A stretch of DNA of 64,000 nucleotides from Collinsella sp. TF05-9AC (GTDB lineage Bacteria > Actinomycetota > Coriobacteriia > Coriobacteriales > Coriobacteriaceae). Below are positions 35,162 to 43,230 of this stretch, piece by piece (within the stretch, counting starts at the first letter, position 1; each line of letters starts with the position of its first letter). Location of the stretch: NCBI RefSeq assembly GCF_003438495.1, contig NZ_QSSH01000006.1, positions 1-64,000 on the forward strand. The letters run 5' to 3'. Under the pieces are notes generated by a model. That model worked only from the letters and a program-made list of their open reading frames with translations. It was not told where the DNA came from and did not search any database. Both the position numbers and the translations under genes were made by a program.

Positions 35162-35245
35162 TTTGACACGCAAAATGACACGCAAATTTTTTCGTGTCAT
35201 ATTTTTGACATGCAAAATGACGTGTAAAATTTTACGTGTCATTTC
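35162..35245. promoter_or_regulatory. Two tandem 42-bp operator units before the Schlafen-type gene
   Basis: Two adjacent 42-bp units each begin TTTGACAYGCAAAATGACRYG and each contain a 26-bp dyad bounded by ATGAC and GTCAT (35175-35200 and 35217-35242). The dyads are 42 bases apart, four helical turns. Further GTCA half-sites occur at 35147-35160 and just after 35245. The gene starts 34 bases downstream, so autoregulation is likely. Confidence 0.65.
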
Positions 35246-35278
35246 TCACGTCAGATTGAAGCGAAACGGAGCAACACG

Positions 35279-36535
35279 ATGCAAGAATCCAAAGATCTTG
35301 AATTCAAGGAATGCGTCACCAATTCGTTCCTTAAAACCGTCTCCGCTTATGCAAATGGCACGGGAGGACGCGTGCTATTTGGAATTAACGACGACGGAGA
35401 AGCCGTTGGCCTCAATGACCTCAAGCAGACCTGTCTGGATATCGAAAACAAGATTAACGATTCGATCATCCCCCAGCCCGATTACTCCCTAAAAATCAAC
35501 GAGTCCGATGCAACCGTAGAGCTTACGGTCTTTCCCGGCAGATCGAAGCCTTACCTATACCGCTCGAAGGCATACAAGCGCAATGACACCGCGACCATAC
35601 CAGTTGACACCCTAGGGCTTTCGCGTCTTGTACTCGAGGGTCAAAACCTCTCCTTTGAACAGCTCCCGGCAAGCAAGCAAGATCTATCTTTCACCGTTTT
35701 AGAGAATCGCCTAAAAGCAAAGCTCTCACTTCAGTCATTCACAACCGATACTCTCAAAACCCTCGGCCTGCTCGATGAGACCGGAACCTACAACAACGCG
35801 GCAGAACTGCTCGCGGACGAGAACGATTTCCCAGGTATCGACATGGCGGTGTTTGGCGACACCATCAATCTCATTAAGCAGCGCAAAACTCTCGAACATG
35901 CATCGGTTTTAACGGAGATTGACGGCGCTCTTGAACTATTTGAAACTCAGTACTGTTACGAAGAGATCAAGGGAATGGAGCGGGTCCGCAAGGAGCTCAT
36001 TCCGCTCGAAGCATTCCGCGAGGCCATTACCAATGCAATCGTTCACAGGACTTGGGATGTATCCGCGCACATTCGCATCTCGATGTTCGACGACCGTGTG
36101 GAAGTCGCTTCGCCCGGCGGCTTGCCGGCAAGCATGACCGTCGATGAATACCTGTCCGACATGCTATCCGTTAGACGCAATCGTATTCTTGCCGAAGTCT
36201 TTTTGCGCCTGGGTCTTATCGAAGCCTTTGGAACGGGCATCATGCGAATTCGCGACACCTATAAGGACAGCGTCAGAAAGCCCCGGTTTCAAGTTTCGGA
36301 TAACGCCATTGTGGTCACACTTCCCCTGCTCATGGATAACCCGGGGCTCAAAGGCGACGAACTTATCGTATTCGAACTGTTGAGTAGCGCACATCCTCAA
36401 TCGACAGGTGAGCTTGCAGCCAAAGTTAGCTTCAGCCGCTCGAAGCTCAATCGCATCCTCAAAAAACTCGTTGAGACAGGCCTGGCGACAGTTGAAGGCA
36501 CCGGCAGGGGACAGAAGTATCGCCTGCTGCGCTAG
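35279..36535 (+). CDS. Schlafen/AlbA_2-domain putative regulator with ATPase-like domain
   Basis: Protein of 418 residues. Residues 1-125 are an AlbA_2 (Schlafen-like) domain: LEFKECVTNSFLKTVSAYANGTGGRVLFGINDDG. The middle part (about 245-330) resembles the HATPase-like domain seen in this family (EAFREAITNAIVHRTWDVSAHIRI, then FGTGIMRI). The last 65 residues form a winged helix (STGELAAKVSFSRSKLNRILKKLVETGLATVEG). Such proteins are thought to be DNA-binding regulators and are common in mobile or defence-related DNA. The ATG follows ACGGAG. The gene and its promoter are A/T-richer than the neighbours, which suggests acquisition by transfer. Confidence 0.85.
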   Translation: MQESKDLEFKECVTNSFLKTVSAYANGTGGRVLFGINDDGEAVGLNDLKQTCLDIENKINDSIIPQPDYSLKINESDATVELTVFPGRSKPYLYRSKAYKRNDTATIPVDTLGLSRLVLEGQNLSFEQLPASKQDLSFTVLENRLKAKLSLQSFTTDTLKTLGLLDETGTYNNAAELLADENDFPGIDMAVFGDTINLIKQRKTLEHASVLTEIDGALELFETQYCYEEIKGMERVRKELIPLEAFREAITNAIVHRTWDVSAHIRISMFDDRVEVASPGGLPASMTVDEYLSDMLSVRRNRILAEVFLRLGLIEAFGTGIMRIRDTYKDSVRKPRFQVSDNAIVVTLPLLMDNPGLKGDELIVFELLSSAHPQSTGELAAKVSFSRSKLNRILKKLVETGLATVEGTGRGQKYRLLR

Positions 36536-37300
36536 CTAGCAGATGACCTGCGCGTGCTCCTCGATGGCGGCACGGTCCTCGGCGGAGATGCTCGGCTCGC
36601 ACACTACGGCGTCCAGGCTGTCCAAGCGGCAGAAGGTGTAGAAGTCGCGCTTGCCGATCTTGCTGGAGTCGGCGATCAGATAGCGCGAGTCGGCCTTGCT
36701 AAAGGCGAGCTGCTGGATGCGGCCCTCGTCCATGTTGGACGTAGATACGTCACCGTCCAAGATGCCGTTGGCGCCGATAAACGCTGCATCGATGCCCAGC
36801 GCACGCAGGGTATCCTCAGCCGTTGGCCCCACAAAAGCGGCGGTGCGGCGACGGTACATACCGCCCACGAGGCACAGGTCGCAATCTTCGCGCGCCTCGA
36901 GCAGGTTAAACACCGAAAGCGAATTAGTCACGATGCGCAGGCGAAACGCCGGCAGCATCGAGGCCATCTGCTCAACCGTGGTGCCCGTACCCAAAAAGAT
37001 GGTCGAGCCCTCCTCGATAAGCTCCACAGCACGGCGCGCGATCTGCAGCTTTTCCTCGGCATGCTTGGTGCGCTTTTCGCTGTGCGAATACTCATGGCGC
37101 AGCATAGCGTGTGGACGGCCCTGCGCACTGCGGGCTCCGCCGTGCACGCGCTCGATCTCGCCCAGGCTCGCAAGCTCCTCAAGATCACGGCGGATCGTCA
37201 TATCCGAGACACCCAGCGCATCCGAAATCTCCTTGACCGAGACCGTGCCCTGCTCTTCGAGCAGCTGACGAACCTTATCCTGTCGCTCTGCTTTAATCAC
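36536..37300 (-). CDS. DeoR-family transcriptional regulator next to galM
   Basis: Repressor of 254 residues: winged helix RQDKVRQLLEEQGTVSVKEISDALGVSDMTIRRDLEELASLGEIERVHGGA, then a sugar-phosphate sensor domain with GTGTTVEQMA. The start is the GTG that follows GAGGA at six bases; an earlier GTG nine codons upstream has no such site. It is divergent from galM and may control it. Its stop codon is one base after the end of the Schlafen-type gene. Confidence 0.87.
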   Translation of the reverse strand: MIKAERQDKVRQLLEEQGTVSVKEISDALGVSDMTIRRDLEELASLGEIERVHGGARSAQGRPHAMLRHEYSHSEKRTKHAEEKLQIARRAVELIEEGSTIFLGTGTTVEQMASMLPAFRLRIVTNSLSVFNLLEAREDCDLCLVGGMYRRRTAAFVGPTAEDTLRALGIDAAFIGANGILDGDVSTSNMDEGRIQQLAFSKADSRYLIADSSKIGKRDFYTFCRLDSLDAVVCEPSISAEDRAAIEEHAQVIC

Positions 37301-37505
37301 GATGAGTCCTCGCTGTTCCACGCTCACGTCAATTCAAACAATAACGAACAAATTGTATCAGACTCGCGCGCGTCAGAAATGAACGCCCGCACAGCTCCAA
37401 TCATCACTTTTTTGAGAAAAATACCCCCTGCTTTAGTGGGGTGTAGTGATAATCTCGCCTGTTCGCGCTACAGTTTGTCCGAAATACCTCGATGTTAGGA
37501 ACCAA

Positions 37506-38558
37506 ATGATCACTTCCGAGCTTTTCGGCACCGCGCCGTGCGGTACCCCCGTTCATCGCTACACCCTCAACGGGCCCGAGATCTGCGTTCGCATTATGGA
37601 CTACGGCGCCACCGTGCTGGGCATCGACGTGCCCGACATCCCCGGCAATGTGCAGGATGTGGTACTGGGCTTCGATAAGCTCGAGGATTACTTTGACAAT
37701 CCCGCCTGCTTTGGCGCAACCATCGGCCCCGTGGCCAACCGCACCGCAGGCGCCACGATCACCATCGATGGCACGGACTGGCATATGCCAGCCAACGAAG
37801 GCGTCAACAACCTGCACAGCGATCTTGAGCATGGTCTGCACAAGCGCGTGTGGGATGTTGAGCTCGACGAGGTCCATAACGCCGTGCGCATGACCACCTC
37901 GCTTGAGGACGGTGAGCTGGGCCTGCCCGGCAACCGCACCTTTACGGCCGTGTTTACCGTGACACGCACCGGCCGCTTCCGTATCGAATACGGCTGCGAG
38001 AGCGACCGCGCCACCTACGTGTCCATGACCAACCACACATACTTTAACCTTGCCGGCCATAACGCCGGCATGGACTGCGAGCACTTCTTTGTTGCCAACG
38101 CTGCCCACTACCTGCCCATCAACGAGCAGAATATCCCCACCGGCGAGATCGCTCCGGTCGAGGGAACACCGTTTGACTTTCGCGAGCTGCGCCCCGTCGC
38201 TCCCGGCATGGAGGCCGACGACCCGCAGATTAAGCAGGCCCGTGGCTACGATCACTGTCTGTGCATCGATGGCTATCAGTACGGCCGCAATCTCCGCCGC
38301 GCGATGCACGTCGAGGAGATGTGGACCGGCCGCGAGCTGGACTACTACACCACTGCCCCGGGCGTGCAGCTCTACACCGGCAACTGGCTGGGCGACGAGC
38401 ACGCCAAGGACGATGCTAACTATGGCTGGGGCGCCGGCTTTGCTCTCGAGGCCGAGATGTACCCCGACACGCCGCACCAGCCGTTGTTCCCGCAGGGCAT
38501 TGTGGGCCCGGGTCACCCCTACAGCAATGTGATCGAATACCACTTTATGAGGCACTAA
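37506..38558 (+). CDS. galM: Aldose 1-epimerase (galactose mutarotase)
   Basis: Cytosolic enzyme of 350 residues that interconverts alpha and beta galactose, feeding galactokinase. The substrate and catalytic His regions are GVNNLHSDLEHGLHKRVW and SMTNHTYFNLAGH, and TAPGVQLYTGNW lies near the catalytic Glu region. The start ATG follows TAGGA at five bases. It is a true GalM, distinct from the two LacX-like proteins of the window. It is divergent from a DeoR regulator and ends in a terminator. Confidence 0.92.
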   Translation: MITSELFGTAPCGTPVHRYTLNGPEICVRIMDYGATVLGIDVPDIPGNVQDVVLGFDKLEDYFDNPACFGATIGPVANRTAGATITIDGTDWHMPANEGVNNLHSDLEHGLHKRVWDVELDEVHNAVRMTTSLEDGELGLPGNRTFTAVFTVTRTGRFRIEYGCESDRATYVSMTNHTYFNLAGHNAGMDCEHFFVANAAHYLPINEQNIPTGEIAPVEGTPFDFRELRPVAPGMEADDPQIKQARGYDHCLCIDGYQYGRNLRRAMHVEEMWTGRELDYYTTAPGVQLYTGNWLGDEHAKDDANYGWGAGFALEAEMYPDTPHQPLFPQGIVGPGHPYSNVIEYHFMRH

Positions 38559-38586
38559 GCCCACAACGCAACATATCGCACAGCAG

Positions 38587-38620
38587 CGCCCGCCGGCACC
38601 ACCGCCAGCGGGCGTTTTTT
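38587..38620 (+). terminator. Terminator of galM
   Basis: CGCCCGC and GCGGGCG with a 14-base loop, followed by six T residues. Confidence 0.85.
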
Positions 38621-38663
38621 CATCTTTTGGGCTTGTTTTCGCTGTGACTGTATGAGTGACATA

Positions 38664-38820
38664 TCAAAACTATGCCCATTTACTACGTTTAGCCTGGGAT
38701 GCTCGACCATGCACCGTTTTTTGTTAAACTCTCGAGCCGTCTACCTGCAGTTTTGTTTTTCTCAAATTCGACATGCTCGGCGATAGCCGATCAAACGTAG
38801 TAAATGGACATAGTTTTTGA
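38664..38820. mobile_element. Long-armed palindromic element (MITE-like)
   Basis: Arms of 27-28 bases (38664-38690 and 38793-38820, starting TCAAAACTATGCCCATTTAC) match except for one substitution and one extra A. The 100-base interior codes for nothing. The size and terminal inverted repeats are those of a non-autonomous mobile element, but no target duplication is obvious. Confidence 0.5.
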
Positions 38821-38857
38821 CAGACGGCATCGCTCGCATCCCTCGCAAGGGCAAAAT

Positions 38858-38887
38858 GATCCGTTTTCCTCCGTCCCCAAGGGATCA
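38858..38887 (-). repeat. 30-bp dispersed repeat, copy 2
   Basis: Exact inverse copy of the 30 bases after galT. Here it overlaps the stop codon of the orphan IIB gene, and in both places it reads away from the gene it follows. Confidence 0.7.
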
Positions 38888-39367
38888 CTTGAACAGATTG
38901 CCGATGGGGTCGGGATTGGAGCTGGGGAGATAGCGGATTTCTAGCTCTACGCCGAGCGCCTGCAGTTCTTTGAGGGCAGCAACGTCTGCGTCGCTCACGG
39001 CAACCGCGGGCGTTATGGGGCGCTTGCCCTTCCCTGCCTGCATATGGCCAATGCTGATCTTGGTGATTGGCACACCACCCTTAACCAGCGCGAGCGCATC
39101 GGCGGGTGAGGCCACCATGATCAGAATCAACTGGCGCGGCGTTGCGGTATGAATGATGTCGATGGTCCTTTGCACCGAGAAAAACCGCGTCCACACGCCC
39201 TCGGGCGCCGCGACCCTCATAGGCGCCCACTTGCGCGAATCCGCCGCAATCTCGTCGTTGACGATTAGGACGAGGTTGGAACCCATAGCCTCGTTCCACA
39301 GCTCGACGTCTTGCCCGTAAATAAACCGGTCATCGATACGCGTGAGAAGGATCTTGGGTTGAGCCAT
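38885..39367 (-). CDS. Orphan mannose-family PTS IIB-like protein lacking the active-site His
   Basis: Protein of 160 residues matching the mannose/sorbose IIB fold from end to end (ILLTRIDDRF...GSNLVLIVNDEIAADS...GGVPITKISIGHMQ). In active IIB proteins the phospho-His lies in RLIHGQV. Here that site reads RFIYGQD, with Tyr at position 17, so it should not carry phosphate. The intact IIB at 49.3 kb has RLVHGQV at the same place. No IIA, IIC or IID gene is next to it. A regulatory or binding role is more likely than transport. An ATG 13 codons upstream with a better GGAG site would extend the N-terminus. Confidence 0.85.
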   Translation of the reverse strand: MAQPKILLTRIDDRFIYGQDVELWNEAMGSNLVLIVNDEIAADSRKWAPMRVAAPEGVWTRFFSVQRTIDIIHTATPRQLILIMVASPADALALVKGGVPITKISIGHMQAGKGKRPITPAVAVSDADVAALKELQALGVELEIRYLPSSNPDPIGNLFK

Positions 39368-39523
39368 GGCAGTCCATTCTGTTTGAGACTCGTAAGAGCG
39401 AGACATCACGTCTCCAATATTAGTGCATTTAAAGTGAGAAAAGCCGTCAGAACACTTGCACGGATGTGCGATGTCCCGTATCATAGACAGCCGTTGACGC
39501 CTCAGTTGCGTCACCACATGGCC

Positions 39524-39599
39524 GCCAGCGTAGCTCAGTTGGTAGAGCACCGCTCTCGTAAAGCGGGGGTCACCGGTTCGAGCCCGGTCGCTGGCTCCA
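39524..39599 (+). tRNA. tRNA-Thr (anticodon CGT)
   Basis: A full cloverleaf of 76 bases with encoded CCA. The acceptor stem is GCCAGCG/CGCTGGC, the D stem GCTC/GAGC, and the anticodon stem CCGCT/AGCGG with loop CTCGTAA. The T arm is ACCGG-TTCGAGC-CCGGT. Anticodon CGT reads ACG codons. Confidence 0.97.
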
Positions 39600-39610
39600 T
39601 TGCACAAGAT

Positions 39611-39633
39611 AGCCGCCTTCGGGCGGCTTTTTT
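39611..39633 (+). terminator. Terminator of tRNA-Thr
   Basis: GCCGCC-TTCG-GGCGGC followed by six or more T residues. The stretch from here to the next gene is A/T-rich with no feature I can name. Confidence 0.9.
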
Positions 39634-39822
39634 GTTGCCGATTCGCCCGCTCGGTGGACTTCGGATTTAATGCTTAGGGGGCGGGGATTTACCAAAGTGA
39701 AATTTTAATGAAAAGAAACCCAGCTGTAACAATTGCCATGGTGAGGGCTCGAATTGGTCATATAGATTTAAAATAGCCACGATACCTTCTCTTTTGCTGG
39801 AACGATATATCTATACAAGGTT

Positions 39823-40392
39823 GTGAGCGGAAAACAAAAATACGTCGATTGCTATCCGACAAACGGGTCTGGAATTGCATTCACCGGCATTTCGGGGCAG
39901 ATTGATACACATGTACGAAAGGGAACCTATGTGGTGCGTTGGGTTGGAGCTGCTGCAGGCCCGATATGGATTGCGGTCTTGCGCCCCGATGTCCAAATAG
40001 GTTTCTCTCTAGACGGGAAGTTGCTCATGGACGTCATCTATGACGGAGATGACTGGGTCGATCATTATACTTGGCGCCTGGTCGGCTCGAACGACAATGG
40101 GGATGTGGTGTTTGATGGACTATGTCCAAAGCATCTCCATCCTTTTGTCTCGTCGTTAATTGAGAGTTCCGCTCGTGTTGCCCCCTACAGCTCGGCATCG
40201 CTTCATGATACGGACGTTTTGAAGACCATAAGGGAATCAATTGACGATGGCACGATGAGCGGCCCGCTGTTTTCTCGGCTTGTGGGGCTAGATGAGATTG
40301 GCTCGAAACGACTGCTTGCGGGCGAAAAAGTGGAACTCACTTATCGGTCGATGATTTCAATCCTGCGGCTAGCCGATGTTCTTCGCAAATAA
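39823..40392 (+). CDS. Hypothetical protein next to tRNA-Thr
   Basis: A 189-residue protein I do not recognise. It is predicted soluble, with a Gly/Trp-rich N-terminal half (SGIAFTGISGQ, VVRWVGAAAGPIWIAVL, DGDDWVDHYTWRLVG) and a helical C-terminal half that ends in a possible helix-turn-helix-like stretch (LVGLDEIGSKRLLAGEKVELTYRSMISILRLADVL). The start is GTG after AAGG, so it is uncertain. Base composition is lower in G/C than the neighbours, and it lies just after a tRNA gene, which together hint at acquired DNA. No function is offered. Confidence 0.55.
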   Translation: MSGKQKYVDCYPTNGSGIAFTGISGQIDTHVRKGTYVVRWVGAAAGPIWIAVLRPDVQIGFSLDGKLLMDVIYDGDDWVDHYTWRLVGSNDNGDVVFDGLCPKHLHPFVSSLIESSARVAPYSSASLHDTDVLKTIRESIDDGTMSGPLFSRLVGLDEIGSKRLLAGEKVELTYRSMISILRLADVLRK

Positions 40393-40420
40393 ATGAGGCT
40401 TCCCTATTCAAAAACAGAAA

Positions 40421-40495
40421 ACCCCGCTAAACGTGATTCCCCTAGGGAAACACGTTTAGCGGGGTCCTAGCGTGATTTCCCTAGGGGAATCACGC
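40421..40495. terminator. Terminator region with alternative folds
   Basis: Arms ACCCCGCTAAACGTG and complement (40421-40465) form the first hairpin, and a 26-bp palindrome (40470-40495) forms the second. In addition GTGATTCCCCTAGGGAAA inside the first is perfectly complementary to 40476-40493 in the second, so the structures compete. It lies between convergent genes. Confidence 0.7.
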
Positions 40496-40526
40496 CATCA
40501 GACGAATAGCTCTGCCAGGCAGTTCG

Positions 40527-41000
40527 CTACTCCTCCCAGTAAGCGTCTGCAAGCAGCTTAAAGCAGATCTTCTTGACCGGCTGTGCGCCATCGCCCGGGA
40601 ACTCGAGCGTGGGCATGTGAGGCTCGCCGGCAACGAACAGCGCGAACTTGTCGTCGGCAAGATCGCCGGCGATCGAAGCGTCGGAATCGACCAGGTCGTA
40701 GTCGTCCTTCTCGTCAAACTCCTGGACCAGCGTCAGGCTGCCCGTGGCAACCTTAAAGGCCTCGCGACCCTCGATGTCGATCTGCAGGTCATGATAGCGC
40801 TGATGCGTCTCATAGTGAGCCTCGGCCTCGGGACGCGTCGTGGGAGCCATGACGTTCGCAAAGACCTTGTCGCCCAGAATCGGATGGCTGCCGACCTCGA
40901 GCTGCGCCGGGTCGTTCTCCTCGAGCCAGTCGATCAACACGTCGAGGCCCTTGAGCATTCCGCGGTACTCCTCGATATCGCCCAATGCACCGTAAATCAT
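40527..41000 (-). CDS. YhcH/YjgK/YiaL family protein (putative sugar-binding cupin)
   Basis: Protein of 157 residues of the YhcH/YiaL/EbgC family, whose members are small cupins found with sialic acid, galactoside or gulonate pathways. Some are thought to act as sugar mutarotases or isomerases. The family core is visible as EAHYETHQRYHDLQIDIEGREAF, with the metal-binding His/Glu set, and HMPTLEFPGDGAQPVKKICFKL near the end. The ATG follows GAGAGGGG. It is followed on its upstream side by a nagA fragment. Its actual substrate is unknown. Confidence 0.85.
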   Translation of the reverse strand: MIYGALGDIEEYRGMLKGLDVLIDWLEENDPAQLEVGSHPILGDKVFANVMAPTTRPEAEAHYETHQRYHDLQIDIEGREAFKVATGSLTLVQEFDEKDDYDLVDSDASIAGDLADDKFALFVAGEPHMPTLEFPGDGAQPVKKICFKLLADAYWEE

Positions 41001-41032
41001 CTAAATCCCCTCTCGGATCGTTTTTTTGGCGG

Positions 41033-41161
41033 CTACTCGGCAAACGCGTTACCGACGCTGTTGCCACCCACACACGTCTCGACCAGGGTAAGGTCGGGAT
41101 TGAACACGACAAAGCCGGCGTCGCGCCCCAGCATAATGCTACCGCACTTGTCGTCGACATG
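41033..41161 (-). pseudogene. Remnant of a nagA gene (last 42 codons)
   Basis: Read on the minus strand, this stretch translates to HVDDKCGSIMLGRDAGFVVF..., ending in NAFAE and a stop. It aligns along its whole length with the end of the intact NagA at 43.9 kb (HIEDKCGSIMPGRDADFVVF, ending NAFTE). Nothing of the remaining 350 residues is left. It appears to be the scar of a duplication or deletion that also produced the second lacC/lacX pair. Confidence 0.8.
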
Positions 41162-41197
41162 AGCTAGCAAGCAATGCCGGGGCCGACGCCCAAGCCC

Positions 41198-42133
41198 TTA
41201 CAGCTCGGTCACGACAACGCCGTTGTAGACCTCGTCCCAACGGTCCATGACTAGATGACCGGTCATAGGATCCATGGCGTTGAGCTTGCCGCAAGTGTTG
41301 GCGGTTCGCAGCACCGTCTCGTCGTCTGCGCCAGCAGCGATGGCATGCGCGAAGCCTGCGATAGTGGAGTCACCAGAGCCCGTTGCGTTAACGGCAGGGA
41401 TATCGGGCGTCTTTGCGCGGAACGCACGGCCATTGTGGAAGCCAACGGAGCCGGCAGCGCCCATGGACACGACGACCCAGGGGATATCGGAGAAGCGGGC
41501 GTCAGAGGCGAGCGCGGCGCGGAGCTCATCCACATCGTCGGTGGTAAAGCTCGTACCCAGAAGGCCGTTGATCTCGGTCAGGTTAGGCTTGACCAGCTCG
41601 GGCTTGACCTCGGACTTGAGCGCAGCCTCGAGAGAGGCACCCGAGGTATCGAGCAATACCTTGGCGCCGGCGTTCTCGGCAATGCCCGTGATCTTGGCAT
41701 AGTAGTCTGCCTCGACACCGCGGGGCAGAGAACCCGAAATGGTGACGACGTCGGCCTTGCCCGCAAGCTCAGTAAACTTGGCGGTAAAGGCATCGAGTTC
41801 CTCGGGGGCAATTGTCGGGCCACTCTCGAGCAGCTCGGTCTGGTTGCCGGCGTGGAGGATGTTGAGGCAAATGCGAGTCTCGCCCTTGATGGGCACAAAG
41901 TCGTTGTTAATACCGTTGGCGTCCATGAGCTCAGCCATGAAGGCGCCCATGTGGCCGCCGAGCAGACCGGTTGCCACAACGTCGTCGCCCAGCTGACCCA
42001 GCACACGGGCCACGTTGAGGCCCTTGCCGCCAGCGGTCTTTTCGGGCTTCACACGGTTAACGTCGTCGATAATGAGCTCATCGAGCTGATAGCGCGTATC
42101 GACAGACGGGTTCATCGTAACGGTGAGGATCAT
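41198..42133 (-). CDS. Tagatose-6-phosphate kinase / 1-phosphofructokinase family, second copy
   Basis: PfkB kinase of 311 residues, nearly the same as the lacC product at 14.8 kb (same MILTVTMNPSVDTRYQLDEL start, GGKGLNVARVL, and AVNATGSGDSTIAGFAHAI). Next to nagA and agaS, its likely task is phosphorylating the tagatose-6-phosphate released from N-acetylgalactosamine. It is followed upstream by the second LacX-like gene, repeating the order seen in the lac operon. FruK activity cannot be excluded. Confidence 0.85.
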   Translation of the reverse strand: MILTVTMNPSVDTRYQLDELIIDDVNRVKPEKTAGGKGLNVARVLGQLGDDVVATGLLGGHMGAFMAELMDANGINNDFVPIKGETRICLNILHAGNQTELLESGPTIAPEELDAFTAKFTELAGKADVVTISGSLPRGVEADYYAKITGIAENAGAKVLLDTSGASLEAALKSEVKPELVKPNLTEINGLLGTSFTTDDVDELRAALASDARFSDIPWVVVSMGAAGSVGFHNGRAFRAKTPDIPAVNATGSGDSTIAGFAHAIAAGADDETVLRTANTCGKLNAMDPMTGHLVMDRWDEVYNGVVVTEL

Positions 42134-42192
42134 TTTTAGCTCCTTATCTCGCAGGCTCCTTGTGCCTCGCGATACGAGTCGACAAAACGGAA

Positions 42193-43074
42193 TTACAGAA
42201 TCTCAATCGTGAACGAGCGAACGACGGTCTCCTTGGGCTTGGCGACAAGGCAGCCGCGCTTATGCTCAAGCACGTCGTCCTCATCGGAGCAGGTCGAAAG
42301 GCCACCCCAGGGTTCAACTGCCACAAAATCGCCCTCGGGCTTACTCCACACAATGAGATACGGGAAGCCCTCAAAGCTCAGGCAAACGCCTTTGTCCTCG
42401 CCCTTCTTGGAAAGCGTGACCTGACGGCTCTCGAGCACATCAAAGATGGTCTCCGCAAAATCGAAGAGCTCATGCGACAGAGGCAGTGTCTTTCCCACCA
42501 TGGGGTTCTTGGAGCGCCTGTCCACATCAATCAAGCCAGTCGAAGGGACAGCGGTGCAGAGCTCCGCAGCCTCGTCCTTCTCAAAGCGCAACTCGTAGTC
42601 CGTATAGGCCTCGCCCTCATCGAGCGGACACCTAAAGCCGGGATGACCGCCAATAAAGAACGGCATGTCCTCGGTGCCCTCGTTGGTGACCTCGTAGGAA
42701 ACGCGCACGGCAGCGTCCTCGAGCGTATAACGAGCGACAAGCTTAAACGGGTACGGATAATCGCTCAGCAGCGCGGCGTTATCCTCCGAAGCCAGGCACA
42801 TCGCCAGCTCGTTCTCGCTCTGGCTCAGCAGCTTCCACTCCTGTTTGCGCGCAAACCCATGGCGGGCGAGCTTTACATGATGCCCGGCAAACGTCATGGC
42901 GTTGTTATCGCGCAAGCCTCCGCAAATCGGGAAGCAAATCGGTGCCTGGCCGGACCACACGGCGGGATCGCCCTGCCACAGATACTCGCGACCTCCGGCC
43001 TCGATCGAGGTAAACGAACCACCGGCCGTGGACACCTTAATAGAAATCGAATCGTTGGAGAGAGCGTATTCCAT
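42193..43074 (-). CDS. LacX-like aldose 1-epimerase family protein, second copy
   Basis: Protein of 293 residues, a clear paralogue of the lac-operon LacX-like protein, with the same landmarks (GGSFTSIEAGGREYLWQGDP, FIGGHPGFRCPL, VEPWGGLSTCSDEDDVLEHKRGCL) at the same length. The ATG follows AAAGGA. It is transcribed leftward into the second lacC. The conserved pairing with a tagatose-6-phosphate kinase suggests a role on tagatose- or galactose-phosphate anomers, but this is inference. Confidence 0.82.
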   Translation of the reverse strand: MEYALSNDSISIKVSTAGGSFTSIEAGGREYLWQGDPAVWSGQAPICFPICGGLRDNNAMTFAGHHVKLARHGFARKQEWKLLSQSENELAMCLASEDNAALLSDYPYPFKLVARYTLEDAAVRVSYEVTNEGTEDMPFFIGGHPGFRCPLDEGEAYTDYELRFEKDEAAELCTAVPSTGLIDVDRRSKNPMVGKTLPLSHELFDFAETIFDVLESRQVTLSKKGEDKGVCLSFEGFPYLIVWSKPEGDFVAVEPWGGLSTCSDEDDVLEHKRGCLVAKPKETVVRSFTIEIL

Positions 43075-43230
43075 TGCCCATCCTTTCGAACAACTGCTTT
43101 TTGCTCGCAAGTACCCGTCTCGGCCCTAACCAAAGGACAAACCCGCACGTTCATCGATGCGTCCGGTATCCCAGCCATGTAACGGGGTACCATACAGACA
43201 TTGATGCAATTACAGCTGAAAGGCCTTCTT

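Noticed and set aside
39524..39599. Integration site (att) in tRNA-Thr
   Set aside because: No duplicate of the tRNA 3' end and no integrase was found in the following kilobases.
41198..42133. Calling this gene fruK (1-phosphofructokinase)
   Set aside because: No fructose PTS is adjacent, and the amino-sugar and lacX-like neighbours favour tagatose-6-phosphate, though sequence alone cannot decide.
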